DNA of 64,000 bases from Marinibacterium profundimaris (GTDB lineage Bacteria > Pseudomonadota > Alphaproteobacteria > Rhodobacterales > Rhodobacteraceae), in assembly GCF_002210095.1 (NCBI RefSeq), contig NZ_AQQR01000004.1:1-64000 (forward strand), in the 5' to 3' direction. The notes under the pieces are model-generated. The model saw only the letters and a list, made by a program, of their open reading frames with translations, had not been told where the DNA came from and did not search any database. Shown piece after piece: positions 8,082 through 16,244 of this stretch. Every line of letters begins with the position of its first letter. Positions within the stretch are counted from its first letter, which is position 1. The translations under genes and the position numbers were made by a program.

Positions 8082-8933
8082 TCAACGTGGAAGGCGGCTG
8101 TCGATCCAGGTGAAAATGTCCTGCAGGACGATCTCGCGGCCGAGATCGGCCAGCAGGTCGTGGTAGTGGCCGTCGTAGAGCTTCAGCGTCGTGTCGGAGG
8201 CACCGGCATTCCGGGCGAAGAATTCACTGCCCGCTGGCAGGGTCGCCCTGTCGGCGGTGCCGTGCAGGATCAGCACCGGGAGGGTGAACCGGACGAAGTC
8301 CCGTTCGAGCCGTTCGTTGGCGCGGACCATGGCGGCAACGGTGATCGCGGGCTGGGTTTCGTTCAGGATCATCATGTCCGCGTTCAGGCGATCGAGCCGT
8401 TCGGGATCGCGGGTGAAATCGCGGTTCTTCAGCTTCACCGCCGGTAGGCCAGGGAAGATCCGGGCGATGCCCTTGATGACAGCCAGCGCGACCTTCGGTG
8501 CGGGCACGCGAAAGGCGAAGCTTTCACAGATCAGCCCGGCGAGCTTCTCACCATGGTCGAGCGCATAGGTGGCGGACACCACGCCGCCGGCACTGTGGCC
8601 AAGCAAGAAGACCGGCAGGCCGGGATCGCGGGCCCGGGCGATCCCGACCACCGCGTCGACGTCCTCGACATAGGCCGCGATGTCACCGACCCGGAAGCGC
8701 GGCCCGTCGGAGCGTCCGCGCCCGCGCAGGTCGAGCGCATAGACCTGGAAGCCCTGGGCCACGAGGCTCTCGGCGGTCTCGATGTACTGGCCGCCGTGGG
8801 AGTTGAAGCCGGGGCAGATCACGACCGTCGCGCGCAGAGCGGCAGTGGGGCGCCAGGCGCGATAGAAGATGCGGGTCCCGTCTGGCTGGCGGTGACGGTC
8901 CTCGAGGTAGGTATGGGGCAGATGATGGGTCAT
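8082..8933 (-). CDS. Alpha/beta hydrolase, monoacylglycerol-lipase/lysophospholipase-like
   Basis: A 283-residue serine hydrolase of the Hydrolase_4 type. Visible elements are the oxyanion loop CPGFNSHGGQY, the nucleophile S114 in GHSAGG, the acid in HGTADRAT and the His in DGHYHDLL. I chose the ATG at 8933 (MTHHLPHTYL); the 72-residue upstream extension is proline- and arginine-rich antisense-like sequence. It is the last full gene of the minus-strand run of hydrolases that begins at 11396, about 100 bp after the previous one. Likely acts on glycerides or similar esters; substrate not known. Confidence 0.85.
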   Translation of the reverse strand: MTHHLPHTYLEDRHRQPDGTRIFYRAWRPTAALRATVVICPGFNSHGGQYIETAESLVAQGFQVYALDLRGRGRSDGPRFRVGDIAAYVEDVDAVVGIARARDPGLPVFLLGHSAGGVVSATYALDHGEKLAGLICESFAFRVPAPKVALAVIKGIARIFPGLPAVKLKNRDFTRDPERLDRLNADMMILNETQPAITVAAMVRANERLERDFVRFTLPVLILHGTADRATLPAGSEFFARNAGASDTTLKLYDGHYHDLLADLGREIVLQDIFTWIDSRLPR

Positions 8934-9030
8934 CGGAGGGGCCTTTCCTGTTGGAGGTTTCGGAGAGGTGGGGCGGCGCACCGGGACATGCGCGCCGCCC
9001 GGGCGGCCGGGGGAAGGCGGCCGCCGGGTA

Positions 9031-9873
9031 TCAGGCCGCCGCTTCGGCCGCCTGATCCCGGATGAAGGCCAGTAGGTCGGCGTTGAACGCGTCCTGGTGG
9101 GTCTGGGCATAGCCGTGGTCACCGCCGGGATAGATCTTGAGCGTGGCATTGCTCAGGATCTCGGCCGATTTCAGGGCCGAGGCGCCGATCGGCACGATCT
9201 GGTCGTCATCGCCATGGGCGACGAGCACGGGGATGTGGATCTTCTTCAGATCCTCGGTGTAATCGACCTCGGAGAACTCGGCGATGCAGTCGAGCTGACC
9301 CTTGAGACCGCCCATCATCCCCTGCAGCCAGAACCCGTGGCGCACGCCTTCGGAGATCGCGACACCGGGGCGGTTGTAGCCGTAGAACGGCATCGTCAGG
9401 TCCATGTAGAACTGCGAGCGGTCGTCGTAGGTGCCCTTGCGGATGCCGTCGAAGACCTCGATCGGCAGGCCACCGGGATTGGCCTCGGTCTTCAGCATCA
9501 GCGGCGGCACGGCGCCGAGCAGTACCGCCTTGGCGACGCGGGCGGTGCCGTGGCGGCCCATGTAATGGGTGATCTCGCCGCCGCCCGTGGAATGGCCGAC
9601 CAGGATCAGGTCGTGCAGGTCCAGCGTCTCGATCAGCTCGGCCAGGTCGTCGGCGTATTGATCCATGTGGTTGCCCTCCCAGGTCTGGGAGGACCGTCCG
9701 TGGCTGCGCCGGTCATGGGCGATCACGCGGTAGCCTTGGCGGCCGAGGAACACCATCTGCGCGTCCCAGGCATCGGCCGAGAGCGGCCAGCCGTGGGAGA
9801 AGAGGACCGGCTGGCCAGAGCCCTGGTCCTTGTAGAAGATCTGCGTTCCGTCGGCGGTGGTGATGAAGGGCAT
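9031..9873 (-). CDS. Alpha/beta hydrolase, non-heme chloroperoxidase/perhydrolase-like
   Basis: A 280-residue hydrolase closely resembling cofactor-free haloperoxidases (perhydrolases). The triad elements are S95 in GHSTGGGE, the Asp in [10 protein letters not shown] and the His in [10 protein letters not shown]; the oxyanion region [11 protein letters not shown] is typical. These enzymes are esterases that can make peracids; the natural substrate is usually unknown. It sits 11 bp after the preceding hydrolase gene, clearly in the same operon. Confidence 0.9.
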   Translation of the reverse strand: MPFITTADGTQIFYKDQGSGQPVLFSHGWPLSADAWDAQMVFLGRQGYRVIAHDRRSHGRSSQTWEGNHMDQYADDLAELIETLDLHDLILVGHSTGGGEITHYMGRHGTARVAKAVLLGAVPPLMLKTEANPGGLPIEVFDGIRKGTYDDRSQFYMDLTMPFYGYNRPGVAISEGVRHGFWLQGMMGGLKGQLDCIAEFSEVDYTEDLKKIHIPVLVAHGDDDQIVPIGASALKSAEILSNATLKIYPGGDHGYAQTHQDAFNADLLAFIRDQAAEAAA

Positions 9874-9884
9874 GGGATCTCTCC

Positions 9885-10754
9885 TCAGAGGGGGGTGGTA
9901 CGGGTGAAGCCCGCGATCAGCCCGGCGATCAGTTCGGGCTGCTGGTGCTGGGGACCGTGTCCGGCCTGCGGGATCGTGAGGATGTGCAGGTCGGGCCAGA
10001 CGCGGTTAAGCGCGTGCCAGTTCTCGACCGGGAAGACGATCTCGTGATCCCCGGAGATGACGAGCACCGGCAGACCGCCCTTGCGGAAGAAGGCGCCGTA
10101 GCGGTCCTCGGGGTCGGAGAATGCGGCGTCGGGCGTGCTCGAGGCCTCCAGCATCGCGAGGAAGGTCTCGGGCGGGATCGGGGGACTCACATCGGCGGTG
10201 CGTGCGGCGATGCGGTCGTGCGAGGCCTTCGCGGCGGCGGTGCTGGCGGGCGAGTCCGGTTCGAAGAACAGCACCGCCTCGTCGGCGAGATCGTAGTCGG
10301 GTTTCAGCGCGTGATCGAAGAAGACCTGGTGGATCCCGTGTTGCTGCGGGCCCGGAGGGGCGGTGCCGATCAGGATCAGGTGGCTGACCCGCTCCGGGTG
10401 CTGGGCGGTAAAGACCTGCACGCCGAACCCGCCGATCGACCAGCCGCCCAGGGCGAACCGTTCCAGCCCCAGCGCATCGGCAAGATCGAGGATATCGCGG
10501 GCCATGTCGGTCCGGATGTAAGACGGCGTGCCGGTCGACTGGCCGAGCCCGGAATACTCGAACGTGGTCACGGTGAAATCGCGGGCAAGTGCGTCGAGAA
10601 ATGCCGGATCCCAGCTGTCGAGCACGCCGCGGAACCGCAGGGCAAGCACCAGCTCGGGGCCGGAGCCGATGCGGCGATAGGCAAGGCGTCGGCCGCCCGT
10701 CTCGACGAATTGCGTCGGCACGGTCGCGGCGGTGTGAGTGACGATCTGGTCCAT
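9885..10754 (-). CDS. Alpha/beta hydrolase
   Basis: A 289-residue alpha/beta hydrolase with S106 in GGWSIGGFG as nucleophile, an Asp in [10 protein letters not shown] and a His in AGHGPQHQ. The oxyanion segment is unusual, [12 protein letters not shown] where most relatives have an HG motif, so it belongs to a subgroup that often serves as hydrolase or decarboxylating esterase of unknown substrate. It is flanked at 11 and 15 bp by another hydrolase and by an isochorismatase-fold gene. Confidence 0.85.
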   Translation of the reverse strand: MDQIVTHTAATVPTQFVETGGRRLAYRRIGSGPELVLALRFRGVLDSWDPAFLDALARDFTVTTFEYSGLGQSTGTPSYIRTDMARDILDLADALGLERFALGGWSIGGFGVQVFTAQHPERVSHLILIGTAPPGPQQHGIHQVFFDHALKPDYDLADEAVLFFEPDSPASTAAAKASHDRIAARTADVSPPIPPETFLAMLEASSTPDAAFSDPEDRYGAFFRKGGLPVLVISGDHEIVFPVENWHALNRVWPDLHILTIPQAGHGPQHQQPELIAGLIAGFTRTTPL

Positions 10755-10769
10755 TCTGTCCTCCTTGGA

Positions 10770-11396
10770 TCAGGCGAGTTGGGTGATGAGGTCGGTACTG
10801 GTCAGCACCGCGTGGGCGTAACTCGGGGCGTTGATCTCGTGGGCCGCGTGCATCGCCTCGGGCGAAAAGGCGGCGGTGGCGTCGCGCACCAACGTGACGT
10901 GGTAGCCCAGATCGGTGGCGGCGCGGGCGGTGCCCTCGACGCAGGTATTGGCGATGAGGCCGACAAAGATCAGATGCGTGGCGCCGATCTGCTTGAGCCG
11001 GTAGTCGAGATCGGTGCCGGCAAAGCCGCTGGCGGTCCAGTGTTCGGACGCCACGATGTCGCCGGCGCGGGGCGCGAAATCCGGATGCCATTCCCCGCCA
11101 TGCGAGCCCTGCTCGAAGATCTTCATCTGCGCGGCGCCAAGCTGGTAGGGGGTCGGATGGTCCCAGCCCTCGAAGTCGCCGGGCCGGCTGCGGTGGTGCG
11201 GCGCGATGACCACCGGGATGCCTGTGGCGCGGACCGCGGCCAGAACCGCCTTCAGGTTGGCGCGCAGGTCGGTGGCTTCGGCCACCTCGGCCAACCGCGG
11301 CCAGAGCTTGCCGTCTTCGGCCAGGAAGTCGTTGTAGGGATCGAGAAACACCAACGCAGTGCGTTCGGGCCTGTAGATCCGGGGGGTGGTGTCCAT
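10770..11396 (-). CDS. Isochorismatase-fold cysteine hydrolase
   Basis: A 208-residue cysteine hydrolase. D19 (FLDPYNDF) and C152 in ANTCVEGTAR are the expected catalytic residues, and the ASEHWTASGFAGTDLD segment is typical of this family. Members hydrolyse amides or ureas such as carbamoylsarcosine and biuret derivatives; no substrate can be assigned. It is the first enzyme gene after the histidine kinase, 97 bp downstream, and leads the run of three alpha/beta hydrolases. Confidence 0.9.
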   Translation of the reverse strand: MDTTPRIYRPERTALVFLDPYNDFLAEDGKLWPRLAEVAEATDLRANLKAVLAAVRATGIPVVIAPHHRSRPGDFEGWDHPTPYQLGAAQMKIFEQGSHGGEWHPDFAPRAGDIVASEHWTASGFAGTDLDYRLKQIGATHLIFVGLIANTCVEGTARAATDLGYHVTLVRDATAAFSPEAMHAAHEINAPSYAHAVLTSTDLITQLA

Positions 11397-11493
11397 CCTG
11401 TCGTCTCCCTGTCCGGCGCCTCGGAGCGGCGCTTCTGGAGATCAGGATGACCCAGGGTCAGCATTTGCGAAATTGTACGGGCGGGTGCTGCGT

Positions 11494-12741
11494 TCACACC
11501 TTGGTATGATCCGGGGTGCCGGAGACATGCACCGGCAGCACGATGGTGAAGCGCGCGCCGCCCGAAGTACGGTTGGTGGCCGCGATCGTGCCGTCGAGCT
11601 GGGCGATGATGCTGCGCGCAATTGCCAGGCCAAGTCCCATGCCATTGGCGCGGGTGGTGAAGAAGCTCTCGAAAAGTTTCGGCAGGTGATCCGCGGCGAT
11701 GCCGGGGCCGTTGTCCTCGACGGTCAGCACCACCTTGTCCCCATCACCAGAGGTGCGCAGGGTCAGCACCGGCGCCTCGCGCCCGGCCATGGCCTGCAGC
11801 GCATTCAGTGCAAGGTTCACCAGCACCTGCTGCAGCTGGATCCGGTCGGCGCGGACGGTTGGCAGGTCTGGCGCCAGCGCCAGTTTCAGCCGCGTGCCCG
11901 ACTGGCGGATCTCGTGGCGCAGGAAGGTGGCGGCGTCCTCGACCACCTCGTTGACCGGGACCAGCACGGCCTCGGGCGCCGCCCCCGAGGCCATGGCGCG
12001 CACCCGCGCGATGATGCCTGCGGCGCGTTGGGCATCTTCGGCGATCCGGCCGGTGATGGCGCGGACCTCGTCCAGGTCGGGCACGTCGCGCGCCAGCCAG
12101 CGCTGGCCGGCGGCGGCATTGGCGGCGATGGCACCAAGCGGCTGGTTGACCTCGTGCGCGATGGTGGCGGCCAGCTCGCCCAGCAGCGACACGCGGGCGG
12201 CATGGGCCATCTCGGCCTGCATCCGGGCCAGCGCCTCCTGCGCGGCAACCCGGTCAGAGAGGTCAATCACGCCGATAAGCTGAGTGCCCTTGTTCATCGT
12301 GTCCTCGGGGAAGCAGACGGTGAAAAGCGCGGGGAATTCTCGCCCGTCGATCCGCCGCAGGACGGTTTCGGTCGAAAAGTTCGGCGCGCCGCCGACACCG
12401 GCCACCACCGAGGCAGCAAAGACATGGGTGCTGGATTCGGGCCAGAACGGTTCGACGCTGCTCAGCAGCTCCTGTTTGTCGCCCCGCCCGAACAACGCCA
12501 CGGTCTGGTCGTTGACGTCGATCACCCGGGTCGCGCGCATCATGTCGCGGACGAATTCCGGATGTTCGGCGAAATAGGCGCCGAAATCCCCGGCCAGCCC
12601 GGACTTCTTCAACCGGTAGAGCATGTCGCCTACGGGAAAGAAATCGAGCTCCCAGAACGAGGCGGCCATGGCCTGGAACAGGTTGCGGTAGCGGTGTTCG
12701 CTCTTGCGCAGCGCCTCTTCGGGGTTCTCCGCAAGGCTCAT
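11494..12741 (-). CDS. Soluble PAS-domain sensor histidine kinase (FixL/HPK4-like)
   Basis: A 415-residue cytoplasmic kinase with no membrane segments. A PAS domain covers about residues 14-165; its C-terminal part, IGVIDLSDRVAAQEAL, leads into the dimerisation helix. The phospho-acceptor is H196 in TIAHEVNQPLGAI, the H-box of HPK4/FixL-type kinases. N, G1 and G2 boxes follow (NLALNALQAM, VEDNGPGI, GMGLGLAIAR). It lies 22 bp after a stand-alone receiver gene and downstream of a FixJ-like regulator, so the three form one phosphorelay unit. The signal is not evident; no haem-ligand motif was recognised. Confidence 0.9.
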   Translation of the reverse strand: MSLAENPEEALRKSEHRYRNLFQAMAASFWELDFFPVGDMLYRLKKSGLAGDFGAYFAEHPEFVRDMMRATRVIDVNDQTVALFGRGDKQELLSSVEPFWPESSTHVFAASVVAGVGGAPNFSTETVLRRIDGREFPALFTVCFPEDTMNKGTQLIGVIDLSDRVAAQEALARMQAEMAHAARVSLLGELAATIAHEVNQPLGAIAANAAAGQRWLARDVPDLDEVRAITGRIAEDAQRAAGIIARVRAMASGAAPEAVLVPVNEVVEDAATFLRHEIRQSGTRLKLALAPDLPTVRADRIQLQQVLVNLALNALQAMAGREAPVLTLRTSGDGDKVVLTVEDNGPGIAADHLPKLFESFFTTRANGMGLGLAIARSIIAQLDGTIAATNRTSGGARFTIVLPVHVSGTPDHTKV

Positions 12742-12763
12742 GCCACCGCTCCGGCGGGCGCGG

Positions 12764-13135
12764 TCAGGCGCCGGTGGCGGCGGCCAGGCATTCGGTCATC
12801 TGCTGCGGATCGAAGGGCTTGAGCAGAAAGCAATGCGGGTGGCAGGCGCGCGCCTGTTTCCAGGTGCCGGGCTCGGTATGGCCGGTCACCAGGATGACCG
12901 CCGTGGTGCTGCCCTGGGCGTCGAGCCTGTGCTTCAGGTCTATCCCGCTCATGCCCGACATGTGGATGTCCGAGACGATACAATCCGCATCCCGCACCGC
13001 ATCCGAGCCCAGGAAATCCTCGGCCGAGGCAAAGCCCCGCGCCCGGTAGCCAAGCGACCGGGCAAAGCTTTCCAGGGCGGTGCGGAACGAGGTGTCGTCG
13101 TCCACGATGGCGATCAGAGAAGTTGCAGACACCAT
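12764..13135 (-). CDS. Stand-alone response-regulator receiver domain
   Basis: A 123-residue single receiver domain without output. The acidic pocket is D12-D14 (IVDDDTSF), the phospho-acceptor is D56 (IVSDIHMSGMSG), the switch Thr is in LVTGH and the conserved Lys is in LLKPFD. It sits between the FixJ-like regulator and the kinase. In such triads the single receiver often acts as a phosphate sink or intermediate; that role is inferred. Confidence 0.9.
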   Translation of the reverse strand: MVSATSLIAIVDDDTSFRTALESFARSLGYRARGFASAEDFLGSDAVRDADCIVSDIHMSGMSGIDLKHRLDAQGSTTAVILVTGHTEPGTWKQARACHPHCFLLKPFDPQQMTECLAAATGA

Positions 13136-13224
13136 GGTTCCTTTTCCAGCGGGCGGGCCGCTTGGACCTGTTGCAAGGCTTATCCGACATATCGGGCCGG
13201 TTGAATATCATACATGGGTGTTAC

Positions 13225-13866
13225 TCATCGGTTCACGCCAGGCCCCTGGTCGCGCCACGCGAGACCCAGCGCATCGGCCATCCGCACCAGTTCGGGCAGC
13301 GTGCGGGCCCCCATCTTGCGCATGGCCGCGCCGCGGTGGATTTTGACCGTGATCTCGCTGATGCCCAGTTCGCCCGCGACCTGCTTGTTCAGCAGTCCCG
13401 TCGTGACCAGTGCCATCACCTGCTGTTCGCGTGGCGAAAGCGTGGCATAGCGGGCGAAGGTATCATTCGACTGCTGGCGCTGTGCCCGTTGTGCCTTGTC
13501 GCGCTCGATCGCTGTCGAAACGGCGTCGATCATGTCCTGGTCGCGGAAGGGCTTGGACAGGAAATCCACGGCACCCGCCTTCATGCCTTGTACCGTCATG
13601 GGGATGTCGCCATGCCCGGTCATCAGGACGACAGGCAAGTGAAGCCCGTGTGAGGCGAGCTGGCCTTGAAAGTCGAGCCCACTGATGCCCGGCAACCGGA
13701 CGTCGAGCACGAGGCAGCCTTCGACATCCGGACGGTCGCTGTCGAGGAAGTCCTGCACCGAGCCATGGGTCGCCACCCCGAGCCCGACGGACCGCAAAAG
13801 GGTCGATACGGCAAGGCGCATCGAGGCATCGTCGTCCAGAACGTGAACCAGCGGCAAGGATGTCAT
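13225..13866 (-). CDS. FixJ-family two-component response regulator
   Basis: A 213-residue NarL/FixJ-type regulator. The receiver has D11-D13, phospho-acceptor D55 (LVLDVRLPGISG), the switch Thr in LMTGHGDIPM and the Lys in LSKPFRDQD. A LuxR-type helix-turn-helix follows from about residue 143 (LSPREQQVMALV, then GISEITVKIHR). I chose the ATG at 13866 (MTSLPLVHV) because the longer frame upstream has no family similarity. It is the first gene of the kinase/receiver/hydrolase series, and is the likely transcription factor for it. Confidence 0.9.
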   Translation of the reverse strand: MTSLPLVHVLDDDASMRLAVSTLLRSVGLGVATHGSVQDFLDSDRPDVEGCLVLDVRLPGISGLDFQGQLASHGLHLPVVLMTGHGDIPMTVQGMKAGAVDFLSKPFRDQDMIDAVSTAIERDKAQRAQRQQSNDTFARYATLSPREQQVMALVTTGLLNKQVAGELGISEITVKIHRGAAMRKMGARTLPELVRMADALGLAWRDQGPGVNR

Positions 13867-14219
13867 GGGCCAGTCTTTTGACAATTCCGGATTCGCGGCA
13901 ACAGAAATAACGAGAGGAAATCCAGGGTTGGCCGAGAGTTGCGGATGGGATGGTTGCCGCCCTCCCCAGACAGCATCTCGCCTTGCCAGCATGGCTGTCG
14001 TTGAAGACCACGACCCTGAATGGACGCCATGCTGAAAGAAAAGAATATCAGTGTCGATTTGGCAAAGTTTGTTCTCAAACTGGCTGACTTTTGTTTCGAC
14101 GGATTTTGGCCGCGGCTTGAGAAGCGGACATTCGTGATGATCGCAGCATCAAGACGTTTCGGACTGCAACCGCCCATGAGGCGGCGCAACAACGGCATAG
14201 GCGAGGTCATCCCAGGCGC
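13867..14219. other. AT-richer gap beside an IS scar, no gene supported
   Basis: This stretch is clearly lower in G+C than its surroundings, especially 14020-14110. A 71-codon plus-strand frame starts at 14020 (MDAMLKEKNI), but it has no strong ribosome binding site and resembles nothing I know. The stretch contains the promoter region of the FixJ-like regulator and probably foreign or decayed DNA. Confidence 0.4.
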
Positions 14220-14309
14220 GCCGTCACTTACCTGACCGTGTAGCCCCCGCTCGGTGATCTGCGCGACCGCGTCCTGCTTGAACTCATCGCTGAACCTGCT
14301 ACTCATCAT
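14220..14309 (-). mobile_element. IS3-family transposase OrfA remnant, frameshifted
   Basis: The minus-strand frame from 14309 begins MMSSRFSDEFKQDAVAQITE, the characteristic N-terminus of IS3-family OrfA, behind an AAGGAA ribosome binding site. After ITERG the similarity moves to the adjacent frame (GYTVR) because of one extra G in a G run, and a TAA stop follows almost at once. Nothing resembling the rest of OrfA or OrfB is present. This is a decayed IS fragment of about 100 bp. Confidence 0.7.
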
Positions 14310-15036
14310 GGCTTCCTTGTCTCAAAATGGCGAAGAAGGCGTCCACGATACACGGGGCCATTCAAAGAGCGCTCTGGCACGCGGAATCGCCCTCTCGGCC
14401 AGCGTACCGATCATCGAGAGCTCGTTCGGGAGCTGGAGGCTGGCAAAGCATCTCGTGCAGGAACGTGAGGCCAAGGAAGAGGACTTGAAGCCCTGGCTAT
14501 CTGAGATTGCCGGCGTCGCATTTGCCTGCCTACCGTCATGATCCAGATGCGAATTCGATAGAAGACTCTGAAATAAGCCGCATCCGGCCCGGCCATTCCA
14601 AGAGCAATTGCGCAATCGATTGGTTTAGGCCGTCAGATTGCCTTAAAGGAATTTGACAATACACCCCCAGGCAGCCGGCTGAGAGAAGACAGGCAACCGA
14701 AGCCGCAGTCTTGGGCGGGGGTCAACGCGATCGTCGACCGGAGCTTTTCAACAGCATCGACTGGGAGCGGTCATGTGCGGCCCCAGAAACGGATCCGGCC
14801 CAGGACCGCCTGTACTCCCTCGTGCCGGCGACTGCCGCCCGGATCGCTCAGCGCGGGCTTCTACCGCGCCGGTCGTTTCTCTTCTCTCACTGACGCCTTG
14901 ATAGGAATTGGAAGGCAAAGGCGATCCCGATGGCCACGCAAGCGAAAGAGCGCCCCCAGCACGTCCCCAGGAACTTTCCCAGTTATCACATCGGAAACCC
15001 ATTCCGAGAAAACTTATACATCTCAGTTGCTTAAAA
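14310..15036. other. 727-bp gap between the IS scar and tRNA-Phe, no gene supported
   Basis: Short frames on both strands lack ribosome binding sites and family resemblance. 14310-14365 looks like the 5' leader of the broken IS. The base composition is lower in G+C than the flanking genes. I looked for a copy of the tRNA-Phe 3' end that would mark an integrated element and found none. Probably debris of past insertions on the 3' side of the tRNA gene. Confidence 0.5.
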
Positions 15037-15111
15037 TGGTGCCCGGGGGCGGAATCGAACCACCGACACGAGGATTTTCAATCCACTGCTCTACCCCTGA
15101 GCTACCCGGGC
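15037..15111 (-). tRNA. tRNA-Phe (GAA), CCA encoded
   Basis: The complement folds as a 75-nt tRNA. The acceptor stem GCCCGGG pairs with CCCGGGC and is followed by discriminator A and an encoded CCA. U8-A9 and a D-arm GCTCAG are present. The anticodon loop TTGAAAA gives anticodon GAA (Phe), with one T-T mismatch in the anticodon stem. The T-arm contains GGTTCGATTCC. The gene stands alone, with AT-rich DNA beyond its 3' end. Confidence 0.95.
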
Positions 15112-15191
15112 ACGGGAGAGGCGCTCGCCTCTGGGTCGCGGTGTTCTAGGCGCATCGGACGGGGGTGTCCAGAGGCATTTCGAACCTTTTT

Positions 15192-15374
15192 TCAGTGCAG
15201 ATCAGAACGCCGCGTCGGCTCCTCCAGGAGCTCTTCCAGGTCGTCGTCCTGTTCGACCATCGGCAGGCTGTAGCTGCCCGTCATCCAGCGCCCCAGGTCC
15301 AGGTCCGCGCAGCGGCGCGAACAGAACGGGCGGTACTTTCGGTCGGTTTCGGATTGGCAGATAGGACAGGTCAT
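15192..15374 (-). CDS. yacG: DNA gyrase inhibitor YacG (zinc-binding)
   Basis: A 60-residue protein with the YacG zinc site C3-x2-C6 and C18-x3-C22 (MTCPICQSE, RPFCSRRCADLDLGRW) and an acidic C-terminal tail. YacG binds the C-terminal region of GyrB and inhibits gyrase in E. coli. The start is the ATG at 15374; a longer frame upstream is not family-like. It is followed on the same strand by the tRNA-Phe gene, and is separated from the upstream NDUFS4-like gene by a hairpin. Confidence 0.9.
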   Translation of the reverse strand: MTCPICQSETDRKYRPFCSRRCADLDLGRWMTGSYSLPMVEQDDDLEELLEEPTRRSDLH

Positions 15375-15455
15375 GGGCCAAGATTGCCAGTTCACCACCG
15401 GCTTGGCCAGAGGTCTCGAGGCCCTGCCAGAGCGGGCAAACGCCCGTCCAAATGC

Positions 15456-15484
15456 AAAAACGCCGGAGCATCCGCCCCGGCGCC
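15456..15484 (-). terminator. Intrinsic terminator of the NDUFS4-like gene
   Basis: On the minus strand, CGCCGG and CCGGCG form a GC stem over a 10-nt loop, followed directly by TTTTT. It lies about 25 bp after the stop of the NDUFS4-like gene and before yacG. Confidence 0.65.
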
Positions 15485-15509
15485 GCAATCACCGTCTGTC
15501 GTGGACTTG

Positions 15510-15821
15510 TCAGTGGGTCCAGGCACCGCGCCGGTCGGTGGCAAAGTTCTCGCCATAGCCGCGCGGACGGATGTTGGGCTTGCGCTTGTGCGGTTCGAAC
15601 ACCTCGGCGTCGATGCCGTTGTCGCGCGCGTATTCCAGCGCCTCTTCCTTGGTCGAGAACCGCAGGCGCACCTGCTTCTGGGTGTCGGTCGACGAGGTCC
15701 AGCCCATCAGCGGGTCGATCTCGCGCGCCGAAGCCGGTTCGTAATCCAGAATCCAGTCGCGTGTCTTGGCCGTGCCGGACGACATGGCGGTGCGGGCGGG
15801 CTGAAAGATGCGTGCGCGCAT
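15510..15821 (-). CDS. NADH dehydrogenase accessory subunit, NDUFS4-like (ETC_C1_NDUFA4)
   Basis: A 103-residue protein of the family shared by mitochondrial NDUFS4 and alphaproteobacterial complex I. Typical segments are [35 protein letters not shown] and [16 protein letters not shown]. It is a supernumerary subunit on the hydrophilic arm of complex I. The ATG at 15821 ([10 protein letters not shown]) gives the usual bacterial length. The gene is monocistronic, ended by the hairpin at 15456-15484, and far from any nuo operon, as is usual. Confidence 0.92.
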   Translation of the reverse strand: MRARIFQPARTAMSSGTAKTRDWILDYEPASAREIDPLMGWTSSTDTQKQVRLRFSTKEEALEYARDNGIDAEVFEPHKRKPNIRPRGYGENFATDRRGAWTH

Positions 15822-16202
15822 GGGCTTGCTCCCTGGATGAGGCATAAGAAAGCGTCCTGCGATATATGTCCCACCGGCCCGGCGCGGGCAAGGGACGATT
15901 TCGTCGCTGGTAAAGTCCTGTGAAGACGGGAGAACATGCATGGCTGCCGGTGAGACGCTTACCGGGAGGAGGGAGGAGAGGAGACACGCCCCACCGGCAT
16001 CCATGACTTTGCACGTGCAGAAAGATTACCGCACTCCGCAGCATCCCGCAAAGGTGGCGTGTCATTCTGGCCAGGACGAAAGTCGCAAATGCCCGTTATT
16101 TCAACAGCTCCCCGGGCACCCCCTTGTATCACGTTGGTGTGAGCTGCGCTGCAAAGCAGCATCGGCATCCCATCTGTCAGCATCCGTCAGGGTCTTGCAC
16201 CG
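15822..16202. other. Intergenic region upstream of uvrB and the NDUFS4-like gene
   Basis: About 380 bp between divergent genes. It must hold the promoters of both. I see a purine-rich run near 15970-15990 and small hairpins near 16142-16160, but no coding sequence with a ribosome binding site. Confidence 0.4.
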
Positions 16203-16217
16203 GAACAAAAACAGACC
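16203..16217 (+). promoter_or_regulatory. Possible LexA/SOS box upstream of uvrB
   Basis: GAAC-N7-GACC differs by one base from the alphaproteobacterial LexA site GAAC-N7-GAAC. It lies 27 bp before the chosen uvrB start. uvrB is a standard SOS gene, so position supports it, but a one-mismatch 8-base motif can occur by chance. Confidence 0.35.
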
Positions 16218-16244
16218 ATTCTTATGGCAAAAGGAGTCGCCCCC

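Noticed and set aside
15037-15111. attL/attR of an integrated island at tRNA-Phe
   Set aside because: I found no second copy of the tRNA 3' end and no integrase gene in the window.
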